Assembly: GCA_038503075.1 (NCBI GenBank)
Contig: JBCAML010000013.1
Span: 1-64,000, forward strand
Length of the DNA: 64,000 bases
Reading direction: 5' to 3'
Source of the DNA: Gyromitra esculenta
Lineage: Eukaryota; Ascomycota; Pezizomycetes; Pezizales; Discinaceae
Below are positions 21,894-33,443 of the stretch, piece by piece. A model generated the notes under the pieces. It was given only the letters and a program-made list of their open reading frames with translations, was not told where the DNA came from and did no database searches. Position 1 is the stretch's first letter. The number at the start of each line of letters is the position of its first letter. The translations under genes and the position numbers were made by a program.

Positions 21894-22925
21894 CTATAAA
21901 GCACCAGCTCCCACTAATGGATCAACCCATTCTTGAGTCCCTCTCCCCTGCCACCCACGACGCTGTTTTACTAGACGATTCTGCATTGACCAACTCTGCC
22001 CGAATAGCAATCGATTGATGATTGCTAAGTAGCCCCCTTCATCAGCCGCATGCAAGGCTGCTCCCCAGATGGTGTTTGCATTCGCGTTCACACCGACGTT
22101 GCTCAAGAATAGTTGGTTGGGCGTTTTCAGATGGCCCTATGCAGCAGCTGCTTGTGATGCCGCTGGGACTGCTGGTTTCACCGTACCCGACGTTTGGGTT
22201 GCATCGACACCCGCACCACTCTCCAGCAATCGATTCACCGCTCGTAGATGATCTCGAAAAGCAGCTGCCTTCAAGGCCGTTTCCCAGACGATGCTTGTAT
22301 CTACGTTCACATCAGCCCCTCTCGATCAGCCAATCAGCCAACTTGAGTTGACCTTTGGTAGCTGCAGCCACCTTCCGCTGCTGCTTGCAGTACCGTTCGC
22401 CGGCGATAGTCGTCTGATTGCTTGGCATTAACATCTGCACCGTTTTCGAGTAGCCTGTAGAGCACCTCAAGATGGCTCTCTGTGGCTGCGGCTTGTAAGG
22501 GCGTGAGGTGGTGCGCTTGAGTGTTGACATTAGCGTTTTTCCCATCAAAAAGTCGACTATTTCGAGATGGCCGCCTGCCACCGCCGCCTATAACGCAGTC
22601 TGCCTCGAAGCTGCGGCTTGTAGGGCTGTCATGCCGAAAGTATCCCCAGGCTGAGGGTGATCAGTATTTACAAGTTCGACCAATCGATTCACTCTCCCGA
22701 GATAGCCTTCTTTAACTACTGCTTGCCACGCTGTTAACCCAAACCTTGATCCTTCAGGTTCTTCTCTGGGCGCAGTGACATGTTCGAGCAAGCAGCTGAG
22801 TACTCTGAGATTACCTCCTGCCACCGCTGTTTACAGTACGGTAAGACCGCATATCGCTGCTGGTAAAGCATGGATATCGGCTCCCACTCTGAGCAATCGA
22901 CCCACTACCTCGAAGTAACCCCAGG
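21894..22925 (-). pseudogene. Ankyrin-repeat pseudogene
   Basis: Reading the minus strand from 22925 gives successive ankyrin units: YFEVVGRLLRVGADIHALPA, AVAGGNLRVLSCLLEHV, AVAGGHLEIVDFLMG, LKLADWLIERGADVN, LRAVNRLLESGAGVDA, and ALHAADEGGYLAIINRLL. In-frame stops interrupt it near 22833 (TAA), 22588 (TAG) and 22136 (TAG), and there is at least one frameshift in 22312-22580. Two of the stops sit where related units have Gln in an LQxAV motif, so they look like CAA/CAG to TAA/TAG changes. Such proteins in fungi often carry an F-box or NACHT N-terminus; none is recognisable here. Confidence 0.88.
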
Positions 22926-24559
22926 CTCTCCACAATCTTTGAACATGCGAAGCAGTGGCTCAATATATCCACAAGTCAAGACAACGTACTATGCCGTAGC
23001 TTCTACATTTTCAGCCCATCTTGAATTGTTTCTGTTGAGTCTAAGATCTCGTTAATGGAAGGAACAATAGCCGAGAAGAATCCCGTGAATATTCCCTGCG
23101 CAAATATTTTCTTAACAGGTGAATCCGAAAATATTACAACGCTAGGAACTTCTTGGGGCTTAAAGGCGCCAATAAATTGACAAATTGGGGTCGACCTCTC
23201 TATCGCAATATCTTGAGGGTTCATGTCAAGTATAACTAGATTATGACTACCCATCCATAGCACGAATAGCTTTTGATAAACTAGATGTCTTGGCCAAACA
23301 AGTATCTTAGCAACTGTGTGGATATCTCTCAAGTCCCCTTGCTCGGGAATAATATCTCCTTTTCAAAAATAGCTTTCTTCCTCTGCAAATTGCAACTTCC
23401 ACAGTGACAAAACGGCCACAACGCTCTGCCTCATACTTGAGCCAACTCTCCATTCCCCTCGGTGGTCGGACCTCACCCACCCGAACAACCCCTCACCCGG
23501 ACAGTTCATGATTGGTTAATATTTGGTTGGGTATACCTACTTAGCCTACAAAGAAGCCAGTTGCAACGCTAGAAGCTTTCCTATTTCTGTGAGTTGTCCT
23601 GGAGAGGGGGTGTCCGGGCCGCGGGTGTACCGCGAAGACGTCTACATAATTCTCCTCCATACTTAGGGCATGAAGAACCATGTTAGTCGAGACATTTGAA
23701 GCTTGCAGTCTAACTTACCAATAAGAATTCTTGGAAGAGAGAACTCAGGTGTGACATCCAAGCTCTATTCCCCTCGCGGGCACTAAGAAAATTGGGTAGC
23801 AACCCATCGACTAATCCACACCATGTCAGAGAGATGAAACATCTGGCTCGGTATTTTGTTTCCAGGCACTATAAAACAGCTGCTTAAAATTTCAAGCTCA
23901 GTCGGGACCGATTCCGCCAACAAGAGGCAGAGGGACTGGGCATACCACAGCCCACCAGCAAACCCACCACCCAAGCTAATCACAATCACGAGATACCTTT
24001 AGATTTGACATGGATGGTGAGACAGAGTACATACAGCACTGGGTAGGGCTTGTGTGGTAATCCCTGCTATCCCATCATACCCGCCAGTTACATTGTGCTA
24101 AAGTGGTAACAAGGTATATTAGTGCCACAATACCATATTACTAATAAAGTAGAGGCTTGGCTTCGAAAATTAGGGTAAATGATCAGTGCGCAGGAAAAAC
24201 TGGTAAGCTTTTGTTTCTTGGGTCGTGAGCCGGTATGGTATATCCGGTAGATGAACCGTAGTGGAATCACTCCAACAGCGACACAATTCTACAATTTTAT
24301 TACCGCGTAGCAGCCATATATGAAAAACCGCCTAGCTAATCACTCCTCCTTGAATATGGACTAGATAGCGCTCAGGAGGTTCTTGCTAGCTGGCCGCTTG
24401 ATAAACCTCAAGTGCAGCCACTTAATTCTAATTGCCCCTCAAACTTTCACTGAAGTAGTGATATAGCAGGTTGCTACAGTGGAGGGTTTCCCAGACATCC
24501 ACATCCCCTCCTCACTCTTCATATCTGCGTTCCCAACAACCCGACCGAAGGGTCGCCGT
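22926..24559. other. Decayed sequence, possible gene relics on the minus strand
   Basis: Minus frames at 23003-23332 (VVIFSDSPVKKIFAQGIFTG) and 23783-23989 (LGGGFAGGLWYAQSLCLLLA) look like coding relics, perhaps the N-terminal part of the ankyrin gene. I cannot assign a family, and splice-compatible joins were not found. Confidence 0.4.
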
Positions 24560-24609
24560 TCATCAAGCTCCTATCGCCCTCAAAATGCATCTACTTCTCT
24601 CTTTATTCC

Positions 24610-25290
24610 CTCTACTATCTCTCTGTAAATTTCTCAAGCGCACCCACAATCTCCACCAGGATTCTATCACAATGTCCCATATACGATTCCCACAGGTAAT
24701 GGTCACCGAAAACCTCAAACAACGTACATCCAAGCGCCCATGCGTCACTCGGGGCGCCGAATTCTTTATACTTTAGCAGTACCTCCGGCACCGCAATGGA
24801 TAACGGGGTATGGCTTGGATGGTGGTCCCCCTTCAGCACGATGGCCTCCCGAAGTCCACAATTCGTACACTAACGTCCGTCAAACAGTGCTGCACGAGCA
24901 TCGACGGTCTCGGTCACAAGGCAGCGGTGGATACCACTCGAGCTGGTGATAGTGAAGAGATTGCGGAAGATGAGCTAGCGGCCTGGATGATCTTCGCAGT
25001 TGTCGCCGCTGCCAGTGATAGAGACGGGCGCGATGGGTTGACGAGGCAGTTGAGGAGTTGGAGAGTGATGATCACGTCATCGGACGGGGCGTTATTTGCA
25101 CAGAAGAATTTAAGGAAGACGAGGCGGACATTACGAAGATCGCGCATAAGTCACACCGTAGAGTACGTGCCGTGGCCAAATTTGCGGACGGCGTCGCCGA
25201 CGCTAGCGGGGTAGTAGCCGCCGATGATGTAGCATTCAAGATTTTCGACTTCATCGGCCACGGGCTCGTAGAGGCATTGGTGGGCGGGGG
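24610..25290 (-). pseudogene. SRPK-like protein kinase pseudogene
   Basis: Pieces of an SR-protein-kinase-type domain appear in order on the minus strand. The N-lobe entry is IIGGYYPASVGDAVRKFGHG followed by TYSTV. A TGA then stands where the conserved Trp (VWL) is expected, followed by LMRDLRNVRLVFLKFF. Next, in another frame, come a DNCEDHPGR segment and TITSSSGIHRCLVTE, and finally PEVLLKYKEFGAPSDAWALG plus GDHYLWESY near 24640-24780. Several frameshifts and the nonsense codon make it non-functional. Active members phosphorylate Ser/Arg splicing factors; fungi often carry many decayed copies. Confidence 0.87.
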
Positions 25291-25844
25291 AGGCATGTCG
25301 GGCGGCCTGGAGAGTCTACACTCTGTGTCATGTATCTGTTCCGACTGATATCCCAGGAACGTCCGTTTTAGAATAGGTTGGCCTATTCATAACTACGGCC
25401 CACCCACAAAGTGGAGCTAGTAGATGACCGATATCCGACAAGTTCGAATATACTAGTACTCGATTTTGAGGTTTTGCACTTTGTATACGAAATAGCTCTT
25501 CTAATGAATTTTACCAGATGCCAAGTCGCTCCATTGGTCAATAGTTGACGGTATATTGTACTTTGGAAATTGATTGTTTGATTTGTAAATTCTAGAGTAC
25601 ACGGGACGAAACATCTATATATACCGTCACAACCATTCTCGGGGCCACCAATTGCAAGTGGTTCTGTGCTGCGGTCTCCCGAGTCGGGGAGTGCGTCGGG
25701 AAACTTCCTGTTCCTAATGGGAGATGGTATATCTAAGATACAAAAGTTAATACCAGTCTTTTTGGAGATATCGATAATTCTGTGCCCGAATGAGGGGTCT
25801 ACATAATAATCAGAGGACTCGAGGCCAAATTAGAAAAGTCCAAA
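25291..25844. other. Intergenic; no supported gene
   Basis: Only short, unrelated open frames. Nothing recognisable as an RNA gene or repeat. Confidence 0.55.
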
Positions 25845-26947
25845 ATGAAATCCGTTGATTACGCCGCGCTTGTTAAAGAAGCGCATAAAGAGCGTGATAA
25901 ATTGCTGAAGAAACTGGACGAGTCCCAAAAAAATGAGGAATCGAGTCACGAAAGATTACGGTTATCCGAGAAGCGACTGAACGTACTGCAAAAGAGCTAT
26001 GATTTAGCATTAGAACGAATAGCAATGCAAAAACTCAGTATCAAAGAGCTCACGGTAGAAATATCACGTTCTGTCAAGACCAATGATACGACCACCAGAG
26101 ACGATGGTTACTTTGAGAACCTATTTGCCGGTATTGAGGGTACTATAGGTCAATGGGTCTGCCGGAGTTCCCCTAGCTGGCGAAGATTAAGCCACGACTC
26201 TCTCTCATCTACCGTTCGAGATTCCCTAAAGGCAATTGTCTTCGACTATAAAGCATCTGTACATTCTACACTCAGGGCAGAGGAAACCGAGGGAGCTATT
26301 TTGGGGAGATTGCACGCCCATGTCTTCAATCCCACCTTTCTTCAAACGATCCAGGAAGAAAGGTACGATATAGAACATACATCCAAGACTCTTAGGGGAA
26401 CGTGTAAGCCTTTTGAACCCCCACATATGTTTCAAATGGTTTCTAAACACGATAACACACGGTGGATAGGCCCCGAGAAACGAGAATGGCATTCTCGAAC
26501 AGTCGGCATGATCCTCGAGAAGCATCATAATGATGACGACCTTTGTCGTAATATTAGGGCTTAGAGAAGGATCTTCAGGATTGCTTTAGTTTTATGCTAA
26601 AAAGAAATGGCGAGGAACAGCGCCGCAAATCATTACTTGCTATCATTAAGCAGGTGGTTAAGATACAATCAGAGATTCTTAGACAAGTATCATTCTTCGA
26701 GCTAACACACATCAAACCAGGGGCATTGTATGATCCCCACATTATGGATGACATATCTAGTCTAGTTGATGAAGATGAGACGGGAACCCAAGTATTTGTC
26801 TTTCCGCCAATATTGCGTTTGGAGAATTGGCGAGGATGGCAACTATTCAAACAATGTTGTTGTATGCAAGGGAACTGCCGTTACTATGCGTTCATGATCT
26901 TCGGACGCCCTGAAATCCACAGGAGCTTTTTCATTTATTTTCTTTAG
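25845..26947 (+). pseudogene. Coiled-coil protein gene broken by one frameshift
   Basis: The first frame (25845-26564, 239 codons) starts with a Lys/Glu-rich coiled coil (residues about 8-80, with heptads such as LLKKLDESQKNEESSHERLR). A globular part follows with FAGIEGTIGQWVCRSSPSWR. It ends at a stop after LCRNIRA. The second frame, open from 26558 to 26947, continues with GLEKDLQDCFSFML and IIKQVVKIQSEILRQV in the same helical style. A shift of one base near 26550-26558 would connect them, and no plausible intron exists there. The layout resembles a large family of fungal hypothetical proteins; function unknown. It may be a fresh pseudogene or a base error. Confidence 0.65.
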
Positions 26948-27056
26948 TCAATAGACACATTCCCAAAAATTAGCATCGAGAGGCCTAGGAGTATTTCTTA
27001 TTCTCCTTCCACTACCTTCTCACAGAACGCCTGATTTCCTAGTCATTCTATTGCAG

Positions 27057-27257
27057 TCTATGCTAGATAGAGGATGCACACACGTAGAGGCGCTTCTCCC
27101 GTTTATTTACCCAGCTTTCATTCCGAAACCCAAGAGCCTTGTAATTTGCAATTGCTGCAAGAGAGACTTTGTTAAAACCGCCAAATTACAGTATTACAAG
27201 CATAAGCAAGATTACTTGCGATGCACAGTTAATTGTAGTCATGCTGATACGCGGTAG
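27057..27257 (+). other. Possible 3' exon or gene fragment with a CxxC motif
   Basis: A frame begins directly after a good acceptor (CTATTGCAG at 27056) and encodes 66 residues including LVICNCCKRDF, a CxCC pair. It may be the last exon of the frameshifted gene upstream, but no matching donor of the right phase was settled. Confidence 0.35.
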
Positions 27258-27357
27258 GAATGATTGCAGTGACGTTGATGGTACCACCTAGAAGAGAAAT
27301 AGATAACTTACGGCTTTAGAGTAATTCAAGAGTTATCTTAAAACCAGCAAAAAAACG

Positions 27358-28215
27358 TATCCCTTAGACCGTAACCCAGTTTCGGTCCCGCTTGGGACCG
27401 GTAATTTTGACCATATACAAGGGTATTTTCTCAACAGCTATCACTCTAAAAAATTTGTAAATTTTTTAGATAATGAAATACCACCTGGATAATGATTATT
27501 TTGCATCTCACCCTTAAAGAAGCATATTTCTGGCCATTGATGTTGGCATTTGTGGAGGCTTGGCGCTATTTTTCTAAAACTGCGAAAATACAAATGGCTC
27601 TGGGCCTTCCTGTACTATGTAGTAAGCCTCAGAAATTTCAAGCTTACAGATTAGTATTAGAGCAACAAATCTAGCTAGTATACAAACATCTTATTGTATT
27701 TGTAGATTTGTAGGTTATAGAAAATTAAGATTGTACCCAGGAAAAAACTCAAATTTTTTAATTCCTAATATTACACTACTGTGGGTACTTTTCGTCATGA
27801 CACCAAAAAACCACTACCTTTCTCCCATGCCACCCCACACATGCAAAAACAATAAATAGCCTCTGCAATCGAAAAATTGCAAAGTTAATCTAGCTAAGTA
27901 TTCTATAGATAAAAATGGGAAAAAACTCTCTTCTTGTGGGGTTATAATTGCTTTAGGTACTGTTGACATAGGCTTAATTTACACCAAAAGTGCGCTGGCT
28001 TGGCATAGTTGAAGCCTTACTTTCAAAATTCTCTCTAGAGCTCTACAAATTTACTAAAAAATATGAGAATTTCATTGAAGGCTAACTATCTTCTTCTGAG
28101 TCTTTCAGTTATAAAATCAATGGGTATCTAGGGGGTAGTTGCTGCACTGTTGATGAAAGTCTGAAAAGTAGGTAAAAACCGGTCCCAAAAGGGACCGGTT
28201 ACGGTTTAAGGGATA
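27358..28215. mobile_element. Non-autonomous TIR element with TA ends (about 858 bp)
   Basis: The left end TA-TCCCTTAGACCGTAACC...GGTCCC...GGGACCGG and the right end CCGGTCCC...GGGACCGGTTACGGTTTAAGGGA-TA are imperfect inverted repeats of about 45 bp. Each contains its own GGTCCC/GGGACC hairpin. Both ends abut TA, as for Tc1/mariner-type insertions. The interior is AT-rich and has no transposase; a 60-codon frame at 27492 has no family resemblance. Superfamily assignment is inference. Confidence 0.8.
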
Positions 28216-29477
28216 TGTTCCGTTCTAAATACCAAGATCTGAGATTTGCAAATCGAACAACCCATTGACAAAGTAGAATACACTATCTACAAATATTGAT
28301 AAATGGTACAACCCCACATCTGGTACAGCCCATACTAGAAGGGCTGTTCCATTCCAAAGTGCAGTACCTCAAAATACATGTAAAGTTTCAATTGGAGATT
28401 TACGAGACGTTTCGAGGCTCGGTAGTAAGAACAAGGCTTTCAGGTAGAGAGCGCATTTGTTAACAGAGGGATGTTTCGATTTTTGAATGCTTGTGTTCTT
28501 GAAAAATGGAAATATTGGGATTTGGCACAAACTTTGTTCCCGGAACACTCCATACCAAAAGCTCCACTATTTGACAATCTTGGTAAATGACTCGTTTGCT
28601 TTGCAAATCCCAGAACCTGGCGTATGGGATGGAAAATATATTTTCAGCCTTAGTGACACCAGTATATCAGTATAGAGTCACATTCGGGTTATCAGGAGGA
28701 TCGAAGGTTTGGGTTCGAATCGCTCTAACAGCACATATGCCGGTGCTTCCTACAGCTAAAGAAAGTGCCCCTGTCCCTGCCTGCCCCGAGGTGGAATCTT
28801 TTGTCGCTAAGGCTTGGTTGTGGTGTTTCTTTCCCCTCTGTCGGCACATATTTGATATGTAAGTTGTTTACGCGCTTCAAGTCGGGATCTAGGTACAACT
28901 CGACTATTCTATGTACTAACACCATCCAATGTTTTTCTAGGCAGCTACTAGATGATCATATAAACTCATAATTATCCTTGGAATCTCGAGTGATCCTTGC
29001 TCGCTTCCCCAGAGAAGCTAAACTCAAACAAACCAGGGACACTTAGCACTTTAGTTATTCCTGGATTAATAGGATATTGATCTATCCAACGAAGACGAAA
29101 AAAAGCCCCTTCAAGAGTTCAGCGAGTCTAGCTGTATACTCTTCCCAGTCGCGAAATATGTACAGGAACCGTCTTAGCACAGAAGAGATCTGAAAATCCT
29201 AGCTAGGAGAAATCTAATCTATGATATATATTATTGCTTTGGTCACGCAATGCAATCATTACACATACGCTAGATTAAATACGGCATGTATATACATTTA
29301 ACTATTGAAATTATCGAACCGCAGTATCAAACCGAAATCGACTATAGCTACATCCCTACTGCTCGCAGTTAATGCGTTATCTATAATACAAAAAGAAGGC
29401 TGAGAAGCAGTGAACCGAGCTTAATCATCAGTACAAGTGCACACAATTGTCGGCCGACAGCACACTATCAATCATCA
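28216..29477. other. Intergenic; no supported gene
   Basis: A plus frame at 28587-28862 and overlapping minus frames have no family resemblance. GGTTCGAATC at 28713 resembles a B box, but no A box precedes it at tRNA spacing. The last 250 bases are probably the 3' flank of the RBR gene. Confidence 0.5.
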
Positions 29478-31946
29478 TTAGTATTTCTCAGCAGGCACTG
29501 GTATCCATCCTGATAAGGCTTTCCTTTTCTCCTCCTCGTTGGACTTTGCCAACTCCTCCATTTCCTGTTGCTTTTTATCCCTTACAGCTCTTGTAGCTTC
29601 GAACCACTTTGTGTCGGCGTACTGATGTCTCGCCAAATCTTTCATCTTCATCAGTCCAGTCTGCACATTCACCTCACGAGCCCTAGCCATATCTGATTTC
29701 AATTGTGCCAGTTGTGCTTCGAATCGAATCGTGAGCTCCGTCAATTTACTTTGCTGTTGCTGATGGAGGGTATTCATTTGCTCCGCCTGTGTTACGTTGA
29801 ATCTCTCCATGAGGATTCTCTGCCTCTCTTCTCTGTTTGGTCGCCCCTTGAGATGTGACTGAAGGCTGAACCAATATTCGTCCTCATCAGCTACTTGTTG
29901 TCTGTCCAATTGTTCGCGATCCTGTTGCATTAGGATCCTCTGCTCTTTCAACTCATTTTCCCGCCTTTCCTCAAGAAACATCGTATCCGCAGCGAGCTTC
30001 CTTTGACTCTCCGCTTCGCACATCATACGCTCTGCTGTAAGCTTTTCCCTCTCATGCCAATGTCTCTCACTAAGCATTTCCCATTGTTTTCGATAGAGAC
30101 TATCGATCTCTTTTCTGAGATGATCGTACTTCGTTTTGACTATCCTCAGCCACTCTTCCTCCATTGCTCTCTCCTGCTCCGCAAGTCGTTCTCTTTGCCT
30201 GGCTTCTTCCCGTACACGATGTTCAGCAGCAATCCTTAATGCATCCTCCCTTCTAATCCGCTCTTCCTCTTCTCTACGGATCATGGCTTCGGCCGCGGCT
30301 ATTGCAGCTCGGACTTCCGCTTCCTCTCGTTCCTGGGCATCCTCTGGCAAATTCTGTACTTCCAGGTAATTTTGATTTCCCTCATCGTTGCAGGCACAGG
30401 TTTTCCACAGTGCGCCACAGATGTAGCAAAATTCGGCGCCACATTTACTACATTCAGTGAGAAATTCTCCCTCTTTTTTAAACTAGAATGCCGGTATAGA
30501 CCTACCAAGTCATATGCTCACATCCCGAAGAACGTTCAACTAGAGTACGACACTGAAAGCACCGGCGCCATCCTCGACGTTCACCCTCCTGCAGCGTGGC
30601 CTGCAATGCGAAATCTTCAGGACAATCTTCTTGGGCTGGATGTGCGGCACTTCGACAGGTCTTACACACGGCCACCTTACATCGGGGACATGAAACCTTG
30701 ACAGCTGTGGTGGGTGGTATCCATGCAGAACACGATGGTTGTGGACAGTATATCCTACTATCCGGCGGTGTTGCGTATTCTTTCGCTTTTTGGCTATACG
30801 CCTGGTAGTCCTTCCTCGATAATGCACTCTTAATGGTCCTGAGGGGAATTTCTTGGATGCAGCAGCGCGGAGGCCAAAGGGACTCGTCCTGAATAGCAGT
30901 TCTGCGATAATAATTAGCAAGCACGAATAAAGCTTTACGCTGGTACCACAAATCTCGCTCTTCTGTGAATTCCATACTTGACCAGTGTTTCGAAGCAGCA
31001 ACGGCAATATTTATGTTGGCACGCCAAAGTCACCAACTTCCGATCCTTGTGGTCATCCATACACGAAGAACACTCACTTATTTTAGCCAATTCATGAGTT
31101 AGCTTTTTCAGGATCCCATACACAAAAAGCAATACTTAACGGGTCAACCACCAACCTTTCACTTTTTCGTTTACTCAAAAATCTCCGAATCTGCTCTGCA
31201 CGAGGGGATACCGGCATAGGCACCACGGTTTGATCGCTCGGAGGCAGATGTGAGAAGTACGTGTATGGTGAGTAAGCGAGGGAGCCAACTGTTATGAACT
31301 CCTGTTTTACACCCAATCGTCTTTTCGATCCCTTCGAGCTCGATGAAAAAATGGAACCGGATAGCGAACGAGTATCTGTTGGTGAGCTAGGTGACGTTGG
31401 ACTCTCCAGCTCCACCGCACCCCTCGTGTCTGATAATGTGGAATTCACGGATATGCGAGGCCTGTGTTTAGACGTTTCTGGTTGTAGCGAGGACAGGACT
31501 TGGATGCCATCAACAAAAACCTCCGGAGCAAGTTCACCGTAGTCGGGCTTCTGTAGCCTCGAACCTATGTCCGTCGTCACCGTCGCCATCGAGTTGATAG
31601 ATTCTTCCGTGGCAACTTCATTCCGCAGAGTCCGCAAGACACCATCAAACCAATCAGCAAAAGAACTTTCTCCCAAACTGCATCTTTCCTTGTCGGTCCA
31701 AATAAGCTCTTTTGGCGGATCGTAGCGCGTCCACCAACTCCCTGAAAGATCTTCATCTGAAAGAAGACTCAGATCGATTCCAGAAACGGGCTCTAGGGTG
31801 CTATACACTTCTTCGACTCCGGACGAGGAACTCGACGCTTCCAGGTTCTCTACTGGAGCTGCAGCCCCGATAACCTCTATACCCTTCCCTTTAGGGCTCG
31901 AGGACAGGATTGGAGGTTCCGTGAGTATAACATTTAAACTCTGCAT
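29478..31946 (-). CDS. RBR-type (RING-IBR-RING) E3 ubiquitin ligase
   Basis: Exons 31141-31946, 30978-31076, 30506-30901 and 29478-30447, all joining in phase 2, give about 756 residues. RBR ligases take ubiquitin from E2 onto a RING2 Cys and then pass it to a substrate. Seen in order: a Ser-rich N-terminal region (1-265); RING1 with ECSSCMDD and CQHKYCRCC; the IBR with CPQPSCSAW, CPRCKVAVCKTC and HPAQEDC; and RING2 with CFQC, GCEHMTCKCGAEFCYICG and CAC. After RING2 comes a 300-residue Glu/Arg/Gln-rich coiled coil (RREEEERIRREDALRIAAEH). The likely catalytic Cys is the one after HMT, and its codon is split by intron 3. Intron 1 (GTTAAGT...AAG) uses a less common acceptor but is the only join that keeps RING1 in frame. 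Substrate unknown. Confidence 0.9.
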
Positions 31947-32943
31947 CGTAGATTTAGGTCACCAGAAGTAATTTGCCGCTGCGTAGAAGCCAAGAGGTTA
32001 CCGAGAGAAATTAATTAAGTATAAACCAGTGCTCTGCGCGGCAACAAAGCTCTTATACATTGGACTCGCCAGAGTTGGGGCCTCTTAGGATCTGGGTAAA
32101 CACACACATCAATTCGCCGGGATTTACGAACTGGGGCTCTTCGATGCACAGCCATAAACCTGCCCCCGAAAACGTTTTATCATTCGATACGATGAGCCAT
32201 GTGTTCTGCCTTGATTGTCGCACAAGACCAAGCAAGCGTGCCATAATATACTACCACCTTTCTTGCACTCCATGATATAGTAATAGCACAAAAGCGGATT
32301 ACGGCGGTAATCTCTTCGCCGTCAGTTGATCAATCCAGCCAGAACAGATCTCATATATCACGGATCCCAATTTGTTTATTAAGACCTGGGACTTCCAAAG
32401 TCAAGATTCATGAATATCTTTACAGGCCCAGAGACTTGTAGTTCCTAGTTTAACGTAGTAAAGCACTGGTGTTCCGGATGCTGCCAGAGCTGCGTGGCGA
32501 GGTATGGTGGGGGGCGAAGCAGCAAAGAAAGAAATGTCAGGGACAGTTTGACCCACGTGCCCCAATGGATGGGCGCGATAAGGCAAGAGAAGGGGGTGCG
32601 TAGGGTGAGGATACAGGTAGTTTAATCCATCCAGTGTGCCTGTCTCGAGCCACGTCCAGGACACTGCTGGCTGGTGACCTGCCAAAGCTCCTGTCACGGT
32701 GTTACGGGGAGTTTGTCACGTAACACACGCAAAGCTTATTTCCCGGTTACCCTGCTCTACATGCAGTAAGGCAGACTCGGCGGCCAGGCTGCCTGTATCG
32801 CTGCAGGGATTCTCGCAGGGTGAGGGGCTCTTCTCTCCTCGACTCTGACCCAAGACTCGATAACGCGACCAACACATCTCATCTTGTACCACAGTCCCCA
32901 CTCGAATCCAGCGCCAAAGTCCCACAAGTCCATCGATCCAGAT
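31947..32943. other. Divergent intergenic region
   Basis: Lies between the 5' ends of the RBR gene (minus) and the WW gene (plus), so it should hold both promoters. Short frames on both strands have no family resemblance. Confidence 0.55.
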
Positions 32944-33443
32944 ATGAGTCTCAAAGAAAGGTTTAGCAACTTCAGAGCCGACCTGCACGAGCTCAAAGCC
33001 GCAGCTCAAGCTCACAACGTAGCTTCCTACGAACCCCCACCAACCAACAGTCCAAGTTCAAGTAAGCCTGATGAGGGTGCACTCGGAAACCCCTCCATCG
33101 CCAACAGCACCACAATCCAGGCGTCTTCGGATGCCACGGTAGTGCAGCCTGGGTCAACTGCCACCACTACAGTTCAACCATCTTCAGATGCTACTATACT
33201 GCCATCCGAACTCCCCGCTACAGAGGCTTATATCCTTCCGCCTCCGCCACCGAGAAATCTGCCTCATGGCTGGACCGCAAGGTATGATAAGAAGGAGGGC
33301 AAGTTCTGCTACTCGCACGGAGTAGGTAGCAAAAAAGAGCAGTGGGAGTTTCGTAAGGAATTCCTTTTTCCATTACTCGTATCAGAAGAAACGACGTAAC
33401 CTATGCACCAGCTGACCAATCCCGTGTCGAGCCTCCCAGCTAA
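32944..33443 (+). CDS. Small WW-domain protein
   Basis: Exons 32944-33352 and 33412-33443 join in phase 1 over a 59-bp GTAAGG...CAG intron, giving 146 residues. The chosen ATG starts MSLKERFSNFRADLHELKAA, an amphipathic helix; a 20-codon upstream extension in frame lacks support. A Ser/Thr/Pro-rich linker follows (residues 38-105). The WW domain is LPHGWTARYDKKEGKFCYSH...QWEFP at the C-terminus, with both signature Trp and the final Pro. That Pro is created only by the splice, which supports the intron. The second aromatic block reads FCYSH instead of the common WYYV. WW domains bind Pro-rich peptides; partner unknown. Confidence 0.82.

Noticed and set aside
28700..28730. GGTTCGAATC as a possible tRNA B box
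   Set aside because: No A box at tRNA spacing and no clover-leaf pairing.
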